This document shows positions 38,383 through 51,290 of a DNA stretch of 64,000 nt, piece after piece. Source of the stretch: Paramacrobiotus metropolitanus. Lineage: Eukaryota; Tardigrada; Eutardigrada; Parachela; Macrobiotidae. Location: positions 1,550,001 through 1,614,000 of the forward strand of contig NW_026570235.1 in assembly GCF_019649055.1 (NCBI RefSeq), given 5' to 3'. How positions within the stretch are numbered: the stretch's first letter is position 1; every line of letters begins with the position of its first letter. The position numbers and the translations under genes are program-made. The notes under the pieces are model-generated. The model was not told the DNA's origin. It did not search any database and saw only the letters and a list, made by a program, of their open reading frames with translations.

Positions 38383-39018
38383 TGTTGTGGTCTAGGAAAG
38401 GATGAAAACACTGCACTGTGGTTCCTCACAAGGCACTACAAGCTAAAGGGCGACCACGAAGCTAACACAACGAACCCGTGAAAATAACTGTATGTACCAT
38501 GCCATGCATACATAGGGTGCATTCCACTAACACTGCCTTCTGAGAACTAACCTGTTATCAGATAACCTGCATGCAAAATGGCACCAGAATGTGGTTAATC
38601 CGGGGGAATACTTAAGGAAGAAAAAGAACAACCAGTAATGTTGCAGACTTCAAAATCTTATTAATTTGTAAAGGGACACACAGAAGCAGAATTCCCAAAC
38701 ATTACTGTAATGTAACAGATGTTGGCAGATTGTTGACACTGGGGAGAATCGCACTTGTTGCAATAGTCAACTCCACGTCTTACAGTTACGTTAATCAGTT
38801 TTAGCTGACTAACATCCACTGCATCCCTCTCCCAGTCTCCCCAAACCTCACAGTCGAAAAAGTCGAAAGCTGTATGACTTTTTGTTTTACTGAGTTTACA
38901 ACAGAAATAACAAGTGTGTAGGAAGTTTTTTCTTGGTTTATATTCTTGGAGACTCTGCCAACGCTTCCCTGCGATTGTGACGCGAGGAACGCGGAAATCG
39001 CATATCACGCTAACGGGA
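38383..39018. promoter_or_regulatory. Divergent upstream region of NDUFB3 and DCTN4
   Basis: The NDUFB3 and DCTN4 start codons face away from each other across 636 bp, so this stretch must contain both promoters. I cannot point to a defined core element. A minus-strand open frame at 38661-39008 has a Cys-rich end but no recognisable family; it is discussed as a finding, not called as a gene. Confidence 0.5.
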
Positions 39019-41364
39019 ATGTCACTTCCTATCGAGAACCACTTGCTGCCACAGTATCTGCAAAACAGTGGACAAGTTATCTATTCCGATGGAAATCAGC
39101 ATGGATCTTTACAGTGGCTGTATTTCTGTCGCTTCTGCAAGCATCTGTGCGATTACAGTAATATGACCTGTGAGATTGAAATAAAACGCTGTACAAGTTG
39201 TACGGAAACTTTCACCAGCTCCGAAAACAGCGACCGAGAAATGGGGTATGTATTTTTTGTTAGCGGAGGAAAGAGAGGCGATTCCGTGACTTCCAAGACT
39301 TCTAGTTCCAAAGTTGTCTCTGTATGTTTTAGATGTCCGCAGTGTTTCGAATGCCCATTGTGTTCGCAGACTCTGGTTATCCGTGCTACAACAGCACCGT
39401 CCACTTCTCCAGCGAAAACTGATGGCGCTCAGTCAACAGCGTCGGAAAAGTGAGCTTGCGAAAATTTAAATTAGGATTATCGCCACGCATAGTAGCGTGG
39501 TATTTTTGACTGCATTGCAGCCATTAATAATTTTTGTCTTCGTTGCAATAGAAATATGATTTTTTAAATTTGTTGATTTTGGTTTAATCTTGGACGGTAA
39601 TCATTAATCTTGGACGGTAATCATAAATTCTCTTTATGAAGATTTTACGAACAACGTTACAACAAAAATTGAAAACTGGATTGTTTGTAACGGAGTGAAA
39701 GTTGAAAATTTGTTAAAAGCTAGCAAAATAAACATGAAATAATAATGAGGATAACAATACTAACAAAAATTATAATTACTGTTAATTAGCAAAATAAAAC
39801 TTGCCATCAGCATAGGCCAGTTGTGTTGAAAAACCGGTTTAATCGTTTAATCGATAGTCTCTGGTAATCGTGACAAATTTGCATACTTATGTATTACAGA
39901 CGATACCATCTGGTGTGTCAGTGCTGTCGCTGGAACAGCCGGGGCGCCGGCATTCCCGACGCCATTCGACCGCCGTCAATTTCCGCTCCCTGGAAATTCG
40001 TCCAGGAAGGTCATGTTGATCCCGCGGAAAGTGTGGTGTCGCTGTCCAACTACTACAGTGCACTGAGCATATCCGAGAGAGATTCGGGCGTTACGAAGAC
40101 CAAGGAGAAGCCCGGACGACGGCGATTGGGCTATAATTCGCTATCGGCGGATAAGTATCGACTGGTGTCGGTGGCTCAGAAACGCATTAGCGGCGTGACT
40201 GGCGTTGTCCCCGATTTGGATGTCCTCAAACAGAAAGCACCAGAAATGAAGTTTATGGAATCCTGCTCGGAAATGTCAGAGAACGATCTGTTGGACATTG
40301 GGAATGTAAAAACAGGAGAAAATCGCTTGAGCATGCAGCAACAATTGCGTTTCCCGGGGGATCAACCACAGAGTAAATTTAATCTGCTACCGAAGAATCG
40401 CCCGCTCTCTTGCAAACGGACTTGGCGATGTAAAGCGTGCCAGCATGTTTTAACGAAAAACGACTTTTCTGGTACGTTCTGACACAGTTCGTCATTGAGT
40501 CCTTGTAAAACTCTGTAAAATGTATTTGAGAGTTAGGGATGGTTTACATCGTTTTTTATCACAATGTTTCGAAGATTAGCTTGTAGCAGTAGAAGTATAT
40601 CAAAACTTTTATAATTTTAGCTCATTCTGTGAAGTTCAAGATCATCAGCTCAGCTCCTTTGTTGGTGCCTACAATTAAGCCCTGCAAACCCAACATGATT
40701 GTTGGAAAGCTATGCGATTTTGTGATCCCCATCAGTAATCCTCTGAATCATGAACTAACCATGGGCTTCTCCCTCCCGAATCCCGAGGAACCGCTGCCGA
40801 AATGGATCACCGGTCTGCTCGTCTCAAACGTGACGCTGCCATCGTCGGAAGTGACCTTGTTGAGCCGTAGCTATGCGGCTGGGATCGACGAAAAGGGAAA
40901 AGAGACATCGAAAACTTCAGCAGATGATGATTCCAAGTATTTATTTACGGCAGTTGCACAGTTTCTTAAAGCACATGTACCAGCAACTTCTCAAAATGAG
41001 ATTAAATTGACAATTTACCTGTTGTTGTTACAGCGTCATAGCCTTCCGAAAACTTTACAGCGTTGGAGTGCGCTGTTCCTTTATCCCGCTGTCGCATGAG
41101 CGCGATAACTGGGTTAGTGGTGTACTTATATTATTCATAATTATTGTGCCTTTATCTCTGTACGACTTTCTGTTGTTTTTAATCTTGCTTGCATTGATTC
41201 AGCTGTCCTTCAACATACGCTACGATTTTCGCGAATCATCACCTACGGTCTTTGAGAGCGTCAAAAGCGGTGATACGTCGGCCAATCACGAAACATCCAG
41301 TAAACAGGCAACTTGGATACATATGCGGATTGATATGAATTTGGGCAAAGCAGAGATTAGGTGA
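39019..41364 (+). CDS. DCTN4: Dynactin subunit 4 (p62)
   Basis: Dynactin p62 sits at the pointed end of the dynactin filament and helps link dynein to cargo. Exons 39019-39245, 39333-39449, 39900-40471, 40621-40936, 41034-41112 and 41203-41364 join in phase to give 490 residues; the human protein is about 460-467. The metal-binding cysteines are all present in order: LYFCRFC (C37, C40), RCTSC, CPQCFECPLC, LVCQCCRWNSR and, after a linker, WRCKACQHVL. The C-terminal half has VKFKI...PLLVPTI, a putative beta domain, and NVIAFRKLYSVGV, which matches DIIAFRKANKVGI of the human protein and fixes the donor at 40937. The end is HMRIDMNLGKAEIR. The start at 39019 is preferred because upstream codons in the same frame share no similarity. 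Identity is firm. Confidence 0.93.
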
Positions 41365-42227
41365 TATGTACCTGTCCTGCACTGAAATTTTCTAGAGATA
41401 TGTAAAACTGCAAAAACAATTGTTTGGTGCTTCTTATCTTTTGTGCGCGACCCGGAAACAAATGCTTGATTCACATTAATGGTTGTTTAACTGTTTTTAT
41501 TTGTTTTCATAGTACGTACTGACGGTACTGTATCTTGTGCAATGCTGGTGTGATGCTGTTTATAACTATATTTGTACTATTTGAATAAGAAATTTAAACG
41601 TAGCTGTAAAAGGAAAGCAGTAATTCTTAAAGTGACCGCAGTGACATGCTGTTGTCGAGTCAGCAACTTCCAAGTTTAAACACTCAAAAAAAGGCTGATG
41701 GTGAACCCAGTGCCTTTCACAATTCGTGCACCTTTTGGTCTTGGTTAGCTGGTTTTTCAGTGTACTCCTAAAGTGCAACATTAATTCTAAACAAGTGCGT
41801 AAAAATATTCGCCAATGTATGTAGCAGTGAAAATGCGCGTTAATTTTACCACCCATGTCAGAACAAATTATGCGCAGATGTTTTACTTTAACTGAAAACT
41901 TGTTCCGTCCTGCTGACCAGAAAATTACAAAGGAAGCACAAAGTTCAGGCGAACCAAAGCAAACCTGGATCTATCCAAATTTCCTAATTACACAGGCAGA
42001 TAAGCACGGTAGAGCCATAACAAAACCAACCGAATAAAACCAGGAGACAAAACCATTAAAAAAACAAGTATACTGTATAAAAATGAAGTTGCAGACAAAT
42101 CGCAGCCAGTCATGTGGTAATTATAACAAAATTACCCATTATTGTCCACAACTTCCGTCCACAGCGAAATATTCAACTGAGGCAGCCGAAGCACAAATTA
42201 TCATGCAGATACAAAATAAAACTACAC
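41365..42227. other. Convergent intergenic region, DCTN4 and TEX2 3' ends
   Basis: This 0.86-kb stretch holds the 3' ends of the plus-strand DCTN4 and minus-strand TEX2 genes. No coding exon or repeat is supported. Confidence 0.45.
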
Positions 42228-45200
42228 TTATTTCAAAATTAAGTCCGACAATTTGGACATTCTGAATTCATGATCATCCAAGCCGCTATTCATAACAGGA
42301 ACAGTAAGGTCATCCATATTCGGTACCTGGAAACATACATTTTTATACTCAAAGAAGTGTCAAATAACGTAGCCTCTAGGAAAACCAAATCGAATACTGC
42401 ATTTTCGATAAAAAAATGTAAAAACCGGCTGTGAAAATCCATAAAAACACAAGCTTTCTTATTCATTCGGACAAAATCTTCAATGCGGACAACACCTGAT
42501 TACAATAAGTGCTATGCTTGCTTCTCTTAACTTTTATTATGCCTCTAAAGACGGATAAACCTTTGTCTGACCGTTAATATGAAAGACACCATCAAATTAA
42601 GCAGAAAATTGGGGATTTAATGCGGATGATAGTTTTAGGAAATTATCGGGACTTACCGTAATCAGCCGATGGAACTCTGTCGTCAGTTTGCGTTCAATCC
42701 AGTTGGTAACCTGATCGAACGTCACCTCCCGCTCGCCAAACTTGGGGAAAGCCCGTAAGTGTAAGTCGGGTTTGGCAACAAATCCATACCATAATTTATC
42801 ACTAGGCGGATGCGGAACATTGAGTGCTAGCCGACCGGCCAACCGTTCTACCACCACAGTCAATGTGAGATCAGTTTCGCTAACATTTTCCATAGCCCGT
42901 CGGACAATCTTCACGTCTGTCAGCTTCTGAAAGGCTTTTGACTCGGTGATCCGCTCCACGTAGCGCATAATTTTACTACCACCGCCGCCTTCCGGTGGCA
43001 CCGCAGCGCTATCATCAAATTCATCTTCCTCATCACTCTCGTACATATTGGCCTCACGATCACTTTGTCCGCGTTCACGGTGTTGAGGTCGATACGCATC
43101 AACACTGCTGGCGCTACCGATACTTAACGTATCCATCTGCACCTCGTGATCGTTTCCCGCAGCGCGGTAATCCTACAGAAAAACAGTAACCAGCGTCAGA
43201 TTATGTGAATGCGCCGGCCAAATGACGAGCGGAAATCATCCTTGCTGATCCAGGCATCACATAATTACTGTCTGCGAACTGCTACAATTATACAAAGTGG
43301 CACGGATTCCGATTTCGTTGCAATTTCAGCTAATTAGACTCTGCATATGTGAAATGTTCCGTGTACCAATCTTCGTCTCATTTTACGCTGTACTTATTTC
43401 ATATCATTATTCATGTTTTTAAAATAGATGCAATTTGTGCGAGCTCGTCTACTGTAGATAATTCATTCCGCCTAGCATTCCCTCTCAGTTTCCCCTCCTT
43501 GTGCGAACACTCTCTATGAAAGCAGATCACGCAACAGGCCCTCAGTCTCAAGCGACACCGGATTTATAGCGTAAACACGCGTTCTCACCTGATCCCCGTC
43601 TTTATCCTTTTTCAGCTTCATCAGATTGAGCTTGGTGGACAAAGTCATCTGGACGGTTCCATGGTATTCAAAATTCATTTCCACCCATACTCCACGCGAA
43701 TCAATACCCGGCTTCTGGGAAACATCACTAATAATCGGCAAGTGTTTACCGAGATCGATATCGGTAATCTGAAGCTCTTCAATGTAGTACGGCAGGGAGA
43801 TCACGGAAAGCTTCTTCTGGATTTTCTTCTTTACAACCGCCGCCCATGTGGACTCAGTCAATACGTCAAAAAATATCCGATGGAACAGCAGGTTTAATGT
43901 GGATAAATTCGGTGACAAATTCGGTCGCAACAATGGGAATTTATACTGGCCGGTAGCGGCACACAATTTCCAAAACCAGTCTTCCTTCTCTCTGTCGCTT
44001 CGCGGTAGTAAATACAAACAGAAATAATTCTTCTCTCCGGCCGCTTTGGCAGGCGCCAATTTTTCTTCTTCTTTCTCGGGATCACGACTTTTCTCCTTGT
44101 CCTTTTCGGCCTTTTTTGCTTCAAAATCCCGCGCCTCATCAATTAATGTGGCCAAAGAAGCCGGATCCACCAGCTTTATAGCGATGGGAAATCTCCACAA
44201 CCAGCGGCGTTTCCGAGGTAGATCAGTCGGTGCCAGACTGACGGCTGCGCCTTGGATGTTGTACACCCGACTTTCTACGAATGTGAATGTTTCACTACGC
44301 AGCTCTTCGTCAAACATAGCGCGCCGTGCCACCACACGTGTTTTGGGCTTTCTGATGCGCAAAGCCGTTCCCTCTAATGTCACATAAACACTCTGGGTCT
44401 GGTTAACATGGAAAGTGGATATATCGAAATCTCCCACCATCTGGTTCATCCATGTGCTCTCCGCTTCTGTAGATGTTCGGCCAGCGTTCTCGTTTACGCA
44501 TGATCGAACGGTAGAATCTCCTGCATCGACAAATCTTAATCAACAAAAATAAAGGCACAAGCAGAAACCATTAACGATGAATCCATAATTTAAATTAGAG
44601 ACAACAGACTGCAGCTATTTTTACTGCCAACTTTACTCCACTGACAATATACATAGAAATAGAAGTAGTAAAAATTCTGATGAATTTGCAGCAAATCTAG
44701 TCAAATAAAAATTATCCTCATTCGTGCATAATAAAATTATTCACAAAATTATGGCCATTGCTGACACCAAAACTGGGAAACATTATATCTCAAACAAAAG
44801 TTTAACGTACCAGTCACGATCGACGGCGCCCCTGGAATAATGCGCTGGTACGAATCGTACTTTCTGGAATTGGGGAATAACACTGTAAACCAGATTCGGA
44901 TACTCGCCGTCGCGGTAATTATACAGCCAAACAATAAGCCCGACATAAACGACGGCATCGGAACCAACACCACCGCAACTAAAATCCCGGCAACAATTAA
45001 CAGTGGCGAAATGGACGACATAGACGAAAGTCCATCTCCGCTTTTCTCATCCGTCCCTCTGACATTCGCCCCAACAACTCCACCGAATTTTCCTCCGTGC
45101 TCTTTGAGAGAAACGGTTTCTGTATAACCCGTCGACGCAGACTCTGTGTCAACAAGCGGCCTCTCCGACTGGACACCCGCCACCCCTTTCCGTGGTTCAG

Positions 45201-45945
45201 GAGCAATGAATTCCTGTGATTCCAGACTAGTGACTTCATGGACCGCGGGTTCCGACGCAATGGATGCTGTTTCTAGGGCATTATCATGGCCGTGTGCCGA
45301 TTTTAGAGACTTCGGAATATTATCCATACTTCCCGATTTGACCACAGTTTCATGAAATATCTTTGGTTCGCCCACCGGCTGCACGACAGGCAAGATCGCC
45401 GGAGCACCGCCATTCTCGGCGGAGGGCTCTTTTGTGGGTGAGAGAGATCCAACGGGTGCATCCTTATGGCTACTGCCACGTCGCTCCTCCAATTTCCGCA
45501 CTAATTTCCCAATTAAGGACGGCGAATGGGAGCCCGAACTGTGCGAAGTACCGTAGGCGGATTCTGATGAGACGCTTGGGAGTAGTTTTTCTTTATCATC
45601 CTCAGAGTTCTTGCGATGCGACGTGAAACGCTCTTTCAAATTATGAAAGTTATCTCGAAACGAGGACACCCGCTCCGCCACCGGACTGGCAATGGGCGAC
45701 GGCGGGCCGGAATGATCTTTCCCCTGGATCAATTTTCCGGTTGAGATGTTTACGGGGGTACTTTGTCCAGAAAGAGAGGAGGGGGGATTTGGTTTATAAG
45801 GGATAGCGCTTTCATCCACATCCTGTGTGATATCCACATATTCATCGGTAATATCACGATTGGTGAATCGCACAGTAAAATTAGACAATGGAGAAGCTAC
45901 AATTGGCTCCGAGGATGAGGCTCCATGACCCTTTTTGCGGAGCAT
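42228..45945 (-). CDS. TEX2: TEX2-like SMP-domain lipid-transfer protein of the ER
   Basis: TEX2-family proteins are ER membrane proteins with a PH-like and an SMP domain that move lipids at membrane contact sites. Minus-strand exons 45945-44811, 44520-43589, 43172-42657 and 42326-42228 join in phase to give 893 residues. The first ~300 residues are Ser/Pro-rich and probably disordered. A hydrophobic hairpin follows (SPLLIVAGILVAVVLVPMPSF ... GLLFGCIITATASIRIWFTVL). Exon 2 has the PH-like region (VYVTLEGTALRIRKPK, RKRRWLWRFPIAI, REKEDWFWKL). It then starts the SMP domain (LNLLFHRIFFDVL, KKIQKKLSVISLPYYIEELQITDIDLG). Exon 3 completes the SMP (SKIMRYVERI, LALNVPHPPSDKLWYGFV, KFGEREVTFDQVTNWIERKL) and exon 4 ends VPNMDDLTVPVMNSGLD. 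Exon 1 begins after an acceptor at 45970, so an upstream exon exists and may add coding sequence. Confidence 0.92.
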
Positions 45946-45969
45946 GTTGCTTTCAGGACGCTCCTGCAA

Positions 45970-46839
45970 TAAAATTCATTTTCCCATAATCAGCAATTAC
46001 CACAAGTTCATCAGCAAACGAAAAAAACAACACAGAAAAATTCGACATAATTAATCATGCCAAATATCCACAATGCAATCAATCCCAGCAGAAACTGTCA
46101 AAAAAAACTAAAAAGCAGGTAATAGTGTAAACTGTAACTCTACGTAGTAGTTAACTGTAACACTTAGAATGAAAATAACCCGATCTCAATTACCAATGTT
46201 GTTAAGCAACTCCTGTACAGTCTCTATTATCCAAAACAGTGTGAAATTTAAAAGAAAGTGGACTGATTTGCGCTACACCCTATTATGGATAGTGTTTTCA
46301 TGCCCGCAAGTTCCCTCAACGTTGCGGAAGTGCGCAAACAGCTGCGGTAGCAGGATAACATCATAGCAATTAGACCTAAATAGTCTACTTGAACGTATGT
46401 ACGCAATTCGCTGTTTGTGCGGTTTAAGCGAGCATTTTCGATACCGGCTTCGAAATGCCTTATCGCAGCAGATGCACTTTGATTTCATCCAGACTAGCCT
46501 TGAAATGTGTCCAAAAACAACCTGACACGATGATCGCTACCGTTAACCGTCCCTATCTGCTGTGAAAGCGATTCAAATTTTTGAATCACATTACAAATCA
46601 TCCGACGAATAATGGAAGTTATAATCTCATTGAGATAAAGTGCAATAAATACTTGCTAATGCCCGGTGTCACTGCCATATCAGCTGCATGGAGAGTTAGT
46701 GTACATATGCAAATGCAATCGTCCATTTCATACTGCGTAAAAGGCTAAAAGCGTTGGCATTTCCATATATCACAGAAACCGTAACCTTGCGGCGCAGCCG
46801 AAAGCCCCGTCTGCATCACAACTGGGTAATAACCACCTA
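45970..46839. other. Upstream region of TEX2
   Basis: The first TEX2 exon seen opens with an AG acceptor at 45970, so a 5' exon (untranslated or short coding) and the promoter should lie to the right. I could not place that exon. It could sit in this stretch or beyond the palindrome. Confidence 0.4.
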
Positions 46840-48856
46840 AACATCCCGGCTGATCTAATCCTCCTGGAGGGATTGGATGGGCGCTATTCACGCAATTCGG
46901 TTCATTTTATGGACTTGAACGTCATGCTCAGTGGCAGCGTTTACACATCCAATCTGCCACAAAATCCAATGGAAGTTGTTGCTTTTCAGTGCCTAAGCGC
47001 AAGCCCAAGCACAAAAAATAATTAGTATTTGAAATTAGAAATTTTAGTTTTTATCAAAAGGAAGGCTTAAAAGCAAAGCGCAGAGCGTATCGACCCTGAT
47101 AACAGGTACCCGATTTTCTGTTATTATGGTTAAGATTTTATTATTGTTATAATCTGACTAGCGTGTGAAACATTTTGTGAATTGTAAAAGGTACCACATA
47201 TCGACATATACCTCGCTTAAGAAGAAGAATTGAAGATGAATTTCTCTCGCTCGTGCTAACTTTTATTTTGACCAAATAACAAATGAACCTTTTTTCAGAT
47301 ACCTTTCCATATGTTACACTTTCAGACCAGCAATGGAAGCATTACATAACTATTTTTTGTTTAAAATGAAAACAAGGACCGTTTTTGTTCTACCAAAACA
47401 TGCTTACAAAGAATTCTAAAATATCAATAAATTATCACTTCCACTTAAGGAAAGCCTTTCGACAACACTAACATGAGCACTCGGGTTAAGACTATGGTTA
47501 AAAACTAAGATCAACAATCAGGTTTTCACTTTGATCAGAACTAACGTTAGCACTCGGGTTAGGGCTCCGGTCAAATTAAGGAAGTGGGCCGGTACAAGGT
47601 ACCAAATTCGTGTACATGCACGAAAAGTTAACTTTTGCGCACTCCCAAACACATTTTTGGTTTTATTTTATGACATTCTGTTGCCGGATGACTTGTATAC
47701 ACGGGCGTGAAAACCGTTTGTGCGCGCAACATCCGGTTCGGGAGCACCTGGCTATGAATATCGTTTTTTACACCGATCCACTGATCTAGCATGTTTTTCG
47801 AATTTTAAAATGAATTTCAAAAATTCTAAAATTCATTTTAAAATTTAAGCAAATCACGAAAGTCTAGATCGCTGAAAAAACGAAAGACCGTGTGCATTTA
47901 TGTGCAAAATTTGAAGTAGATCGGTCCATAATGAGACTTTTGGTACACCGGAATGCAGGTAAACTTTTTGGAATTTTCAAACAGCCATAACGTGTATACA
48001 AATCATCTGGCAACAGAATGTCATAAAATAAAACCAAAAATGTGTTTGAGAGTGCGCAAAAGTTAACTTTTCGTGCATGTACACGAATTTGGTACCTTGT
48101 ACCGGCCCACTTCCTTAATTTGACCGGAGCCCTAACCCGAGTGCTAACGTTAGTTCTGATCAAAGTGAAAACCTGATTGTTGATCTTAGTTTTAACCATA
48201 GTCTTAACCCGAGTGCTCATGTTAGTGTTGTCGAAAGGCTTTCCTTAAGTGGAAGTGATAATTTATTGATATTTTAGAATTCTTTGTAAGCATGTTTTGG
48301 TAGAACAAAAACGGTCCTTGTTTTCATTTTAAACAAAAAATAGTTATGTAATGCTTCCATTGCTGGTCTGAAAGTGTAACATATGGAAAGGTATCTGAAA
48401 AAAGGTTCATTTGTTATTTGGTCAAAATAAAAGTTAGCACGAGCGAGAGAAATTCATCTTCAATTCTTCTTCTTAAGCGAGGTATATGTCGATATGTGGT
48501 ACCTTTTACAATTCACAAAATGTTTCACACGCTAGTCAGATTATAACAATAATAAAATCTTAACCATAATAACAGAAAATCGGGTACCTGTTATCAGGGT
48601 CGATACGCTCTGCGCTTTGCTTTTAAGCCTTCCTTTTGATAAAAACTAAAATTTCTAATTTCAAATACTAATTATTTTTGTGCTTGGGCTTGCGCTTAGG
48701 CACTGAAAAGCAACAACTTCCATTGGATTTTGTGGCAGATTGGACGTGTAAACGCTGCAACTGAGCACGACGCTCAAGTCCATAAAATGAACCGAATTGC
48801 GTGAATAGCGCCCATCCAATCCCTCCAGGAGGATTAGATCAGCCGTGATGTTTAGT
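46840..48856. mobile_element. 2-kb near-perfect palindrome (long inverted repeat, probable transposon)
   Basis: The left arm (about 46840-47703) is the reverse complement of the right arm (about 47991-48856). The spacer is about 287 bp and contains its own small palindrome (ATTTTAAAATGAATTT near 47800-47850). Checked landmarks pair throughout: the GGAGGGATTGGATGGGCGC motif at 46867 with its complement near 48818, the GAGCACTCGGGTTAAG stretch near 47475 with its complement near 48200, and TTGTATACACG at 47693-47703 with CGTGTATACAA at 47991-48001. Differences are few, so the duplication or its homogenisation is recent. Near its outer end each arm encodes, reading toward the spacer, the same unidentified frame (LLEGLDGRYSRNSVHFMDL...) with a few substitutions. 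I found no clear target-site duplication. It may be a foldback-type element or an inverted segmental duplication. Confidence 0.8.
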
Positions 48857-51290
48857 GGTAATAACCACACGGTGACTCATTTCCGGCTGCTATGCACCCT
48901 GATCAGACCCTTGAGAATGGCGTGCTGTGTCTGCGCTTTGTAGCGCAGCTCTGTGCTTCGATATGACAAATCTAAAAAACGCTAGCTGGTTTATAAAAGT
49001 GATTCATGACGGCAATTAAATCGGTAGGTACGTAAGTAATGTTTTCTGAGTAAGTCGATAAATGCGTAAGACAGCCAAAACACTTCCGTATAATATCTCT
49101 AACAATTACATACAAAAACTTCAAGCATTTTACGGCTCGCATTGACAATCATTCGAACTCAGTCACCTCACAGTCAAATAAATGTCGAAACTAAAATTAC
49201 ATAGGGCTGAGCTTAACAGGAATTTAAACCTCTAGAGTCGGTTATTGTATGATTACTACCACATTCTGATTGCAAAACGAAATGCCATCGAAAATTATAC
49301 AGCAGTGAAATTAATCCAGCACTGCAACCCCAAGGTAACACTCGAGAGAAATGGATCGCATAATGTAACAAGCGCTGCAAAGCGCTCTCGCTGATGCCTT
49401 GCAGTAATGAGTAAGCAGTGAGATGGCTGAAGAAAAATGTTTTATTGTTAGTTGTTGAGATATTTCTCCTAAAAACAGATCGCGCATGCGGGGAAAATAA
49501 GAATTAAAGAAATATTTACTAGAACTAAAGAAATATTTACTAGAACTAATTGCATTTTTATGTTACTCTCATGAAATTTGCGGATGCTTCTTACAGTAAA
49601 TATTATCATTAAAAATAGATTAAAATGATTAAATTTTAATAATTGTAGAAAACAAACAAGAACGAATGCAAGGCGTGAAAAAACCTACCATTCTTGACGG
49701 TTGGCGCAATATAACCCAGGAAGCGAAACAAGGAAAGTGATCGCAAAATAATGGACACAAAAGGATAACAAAAGGCCAGAAAATAACGGCAGTTACCCGC
49801 TGTCTCCGCTACACTGCAGATGATACGGTGATACTGATAAGTATGATTTCAAGGTCTTTTTCATACGGCCATAATCATATCCGATCCAATGATTTTGCTG
49901 GAGGTTGTTATCAATCCAGCGACAATGAACTTGCACGCGCTGCAATTAGAATTCAGATAAGACGCAATAATTATTTTCCATCGTTGATTTTGTTCCAGCA
50001 AATTTCTTTGATAACGCTACAGTAATTATGCCTTCAAGCTTTTCGCAGGGACTACTGCGGAGTGGAAGAATTCACTTTGTACGGAGAAATTCATTATCCT
50101 AATGATCTAATCTAGCAAGGCTGCGAGTATAAAAAAAGAGTCCAATGTTTTGTTGTATTGATACCAGGATTTAGTCATCTCAGATGAATCCGATAAATAA
50201 CACAACTGCAGAGAACAACAAAATTGTACCTTCGAGTATCGACTTCTGCATCTGGGTTTGCACGATATGCAGATGCTCACTGCAGCTCACATGAATCACA
50301 TCCACGCAAGAACTACTTTCCGATTTGACGGATTTGTATAGCTACTGACAGTACTGAGTACTCATACAGACTACAATAATAGTTGAAAACAGTAAAATTA
50401 ATCACACCTTCAACAATCAAAGGGATTCTAAGTGCACCTGAACATGTGAAGAAGCCATCTGGAGTATCAAAACACAAACGAATCGATGATCTATTTCCCA
50501 AAGCCAGCTAGAAAAAACTTCCCCATTAGATTCCGACGCTTCCCGATAGCAATATATGAGTGGGAATGTTTACCAAAATCTCTTTTAAAACAACGACTAG
50601 TAGCACAGTAGCAGTCTTGACTCCGCTTGCACTATTGGGTGTTGCAGAGGAAATTATTACTCCAAGCGTCCAAGGGGTACTGAAAATCGAAATTCGGAAT
50701 CCTTTAAAGAAATACAAGAACACTAGGAAATTTTTCTTCGGAATTATTCTAATTTAACAAAGCATTACAGATATACAAATTAATATAATATTACCGAAAT
50801 AACGTGTTAAATAGACATATCCGTTTTCGGCAACTGACATGAGGCGGCGTTGGTTTAAGGGAAGTGAAGAAATGAACCGCTCATTGCTCCTGTACTACTG
50901 TTTGGCTTCCAAAAGTTTTGAGTGTTGTCAACGAAATCGCTTGAAACGGGCAAAATTTGGCCCTTTTCCACATTCGCATTTTGTTTTTACAAATACAGGC
51001 TTACTGCTTACAGCGGGAATTTTCATGTACCATAGCTTTTCTCTATCCAGAATTGTATCATTCGATCTTTGCCATCTTCGCATTTAATTATTAAAGGGTT
51101 GAATACCCTAGCACCACACTGATCTTGCGGTTATCCAGTAGCGTTTGTCTGTAGGAAGCGCAAGTGGTTCACGCAAGGATCGGTTGCGCAGGTACGGCAG
51201 AGAATCAGTGTATAACTGTATTTCAGTCATCCAGTGTTCGGGTTCGATTTCGGTTTTTCGCCTCTTTTTCGATGATTATTTACCTGATAA
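48857..51290. other. Intergenic between palindrome and hnRNP H/F-like gene
   Basis: These 2.4 kb are AT-rich with scattered short open frames (for example 50560-50757 plus) that show no recognisable family or supporting splice context. The right end should hold the hnRNP gene promoter and leader. Nothing else is supported. Confidence 0.45.

Noticed and set aside
43514-43588. Continuation of TEX2 exon 2 to an in-frame stop
   Set aside because: A strong GTGAGA donor after GGGGATCAG at 43588 is in phase 0 with the next exon (GATTACCGC), which carries the rest of the SMP domain; the read-through is intron.
47464-48220. Open frames inside the palindrome centre (e.g. 47864-48220 minus)
   Set aside because: They arise from mirrored sequence, differ between arms and lack any domain, so no gene is called.
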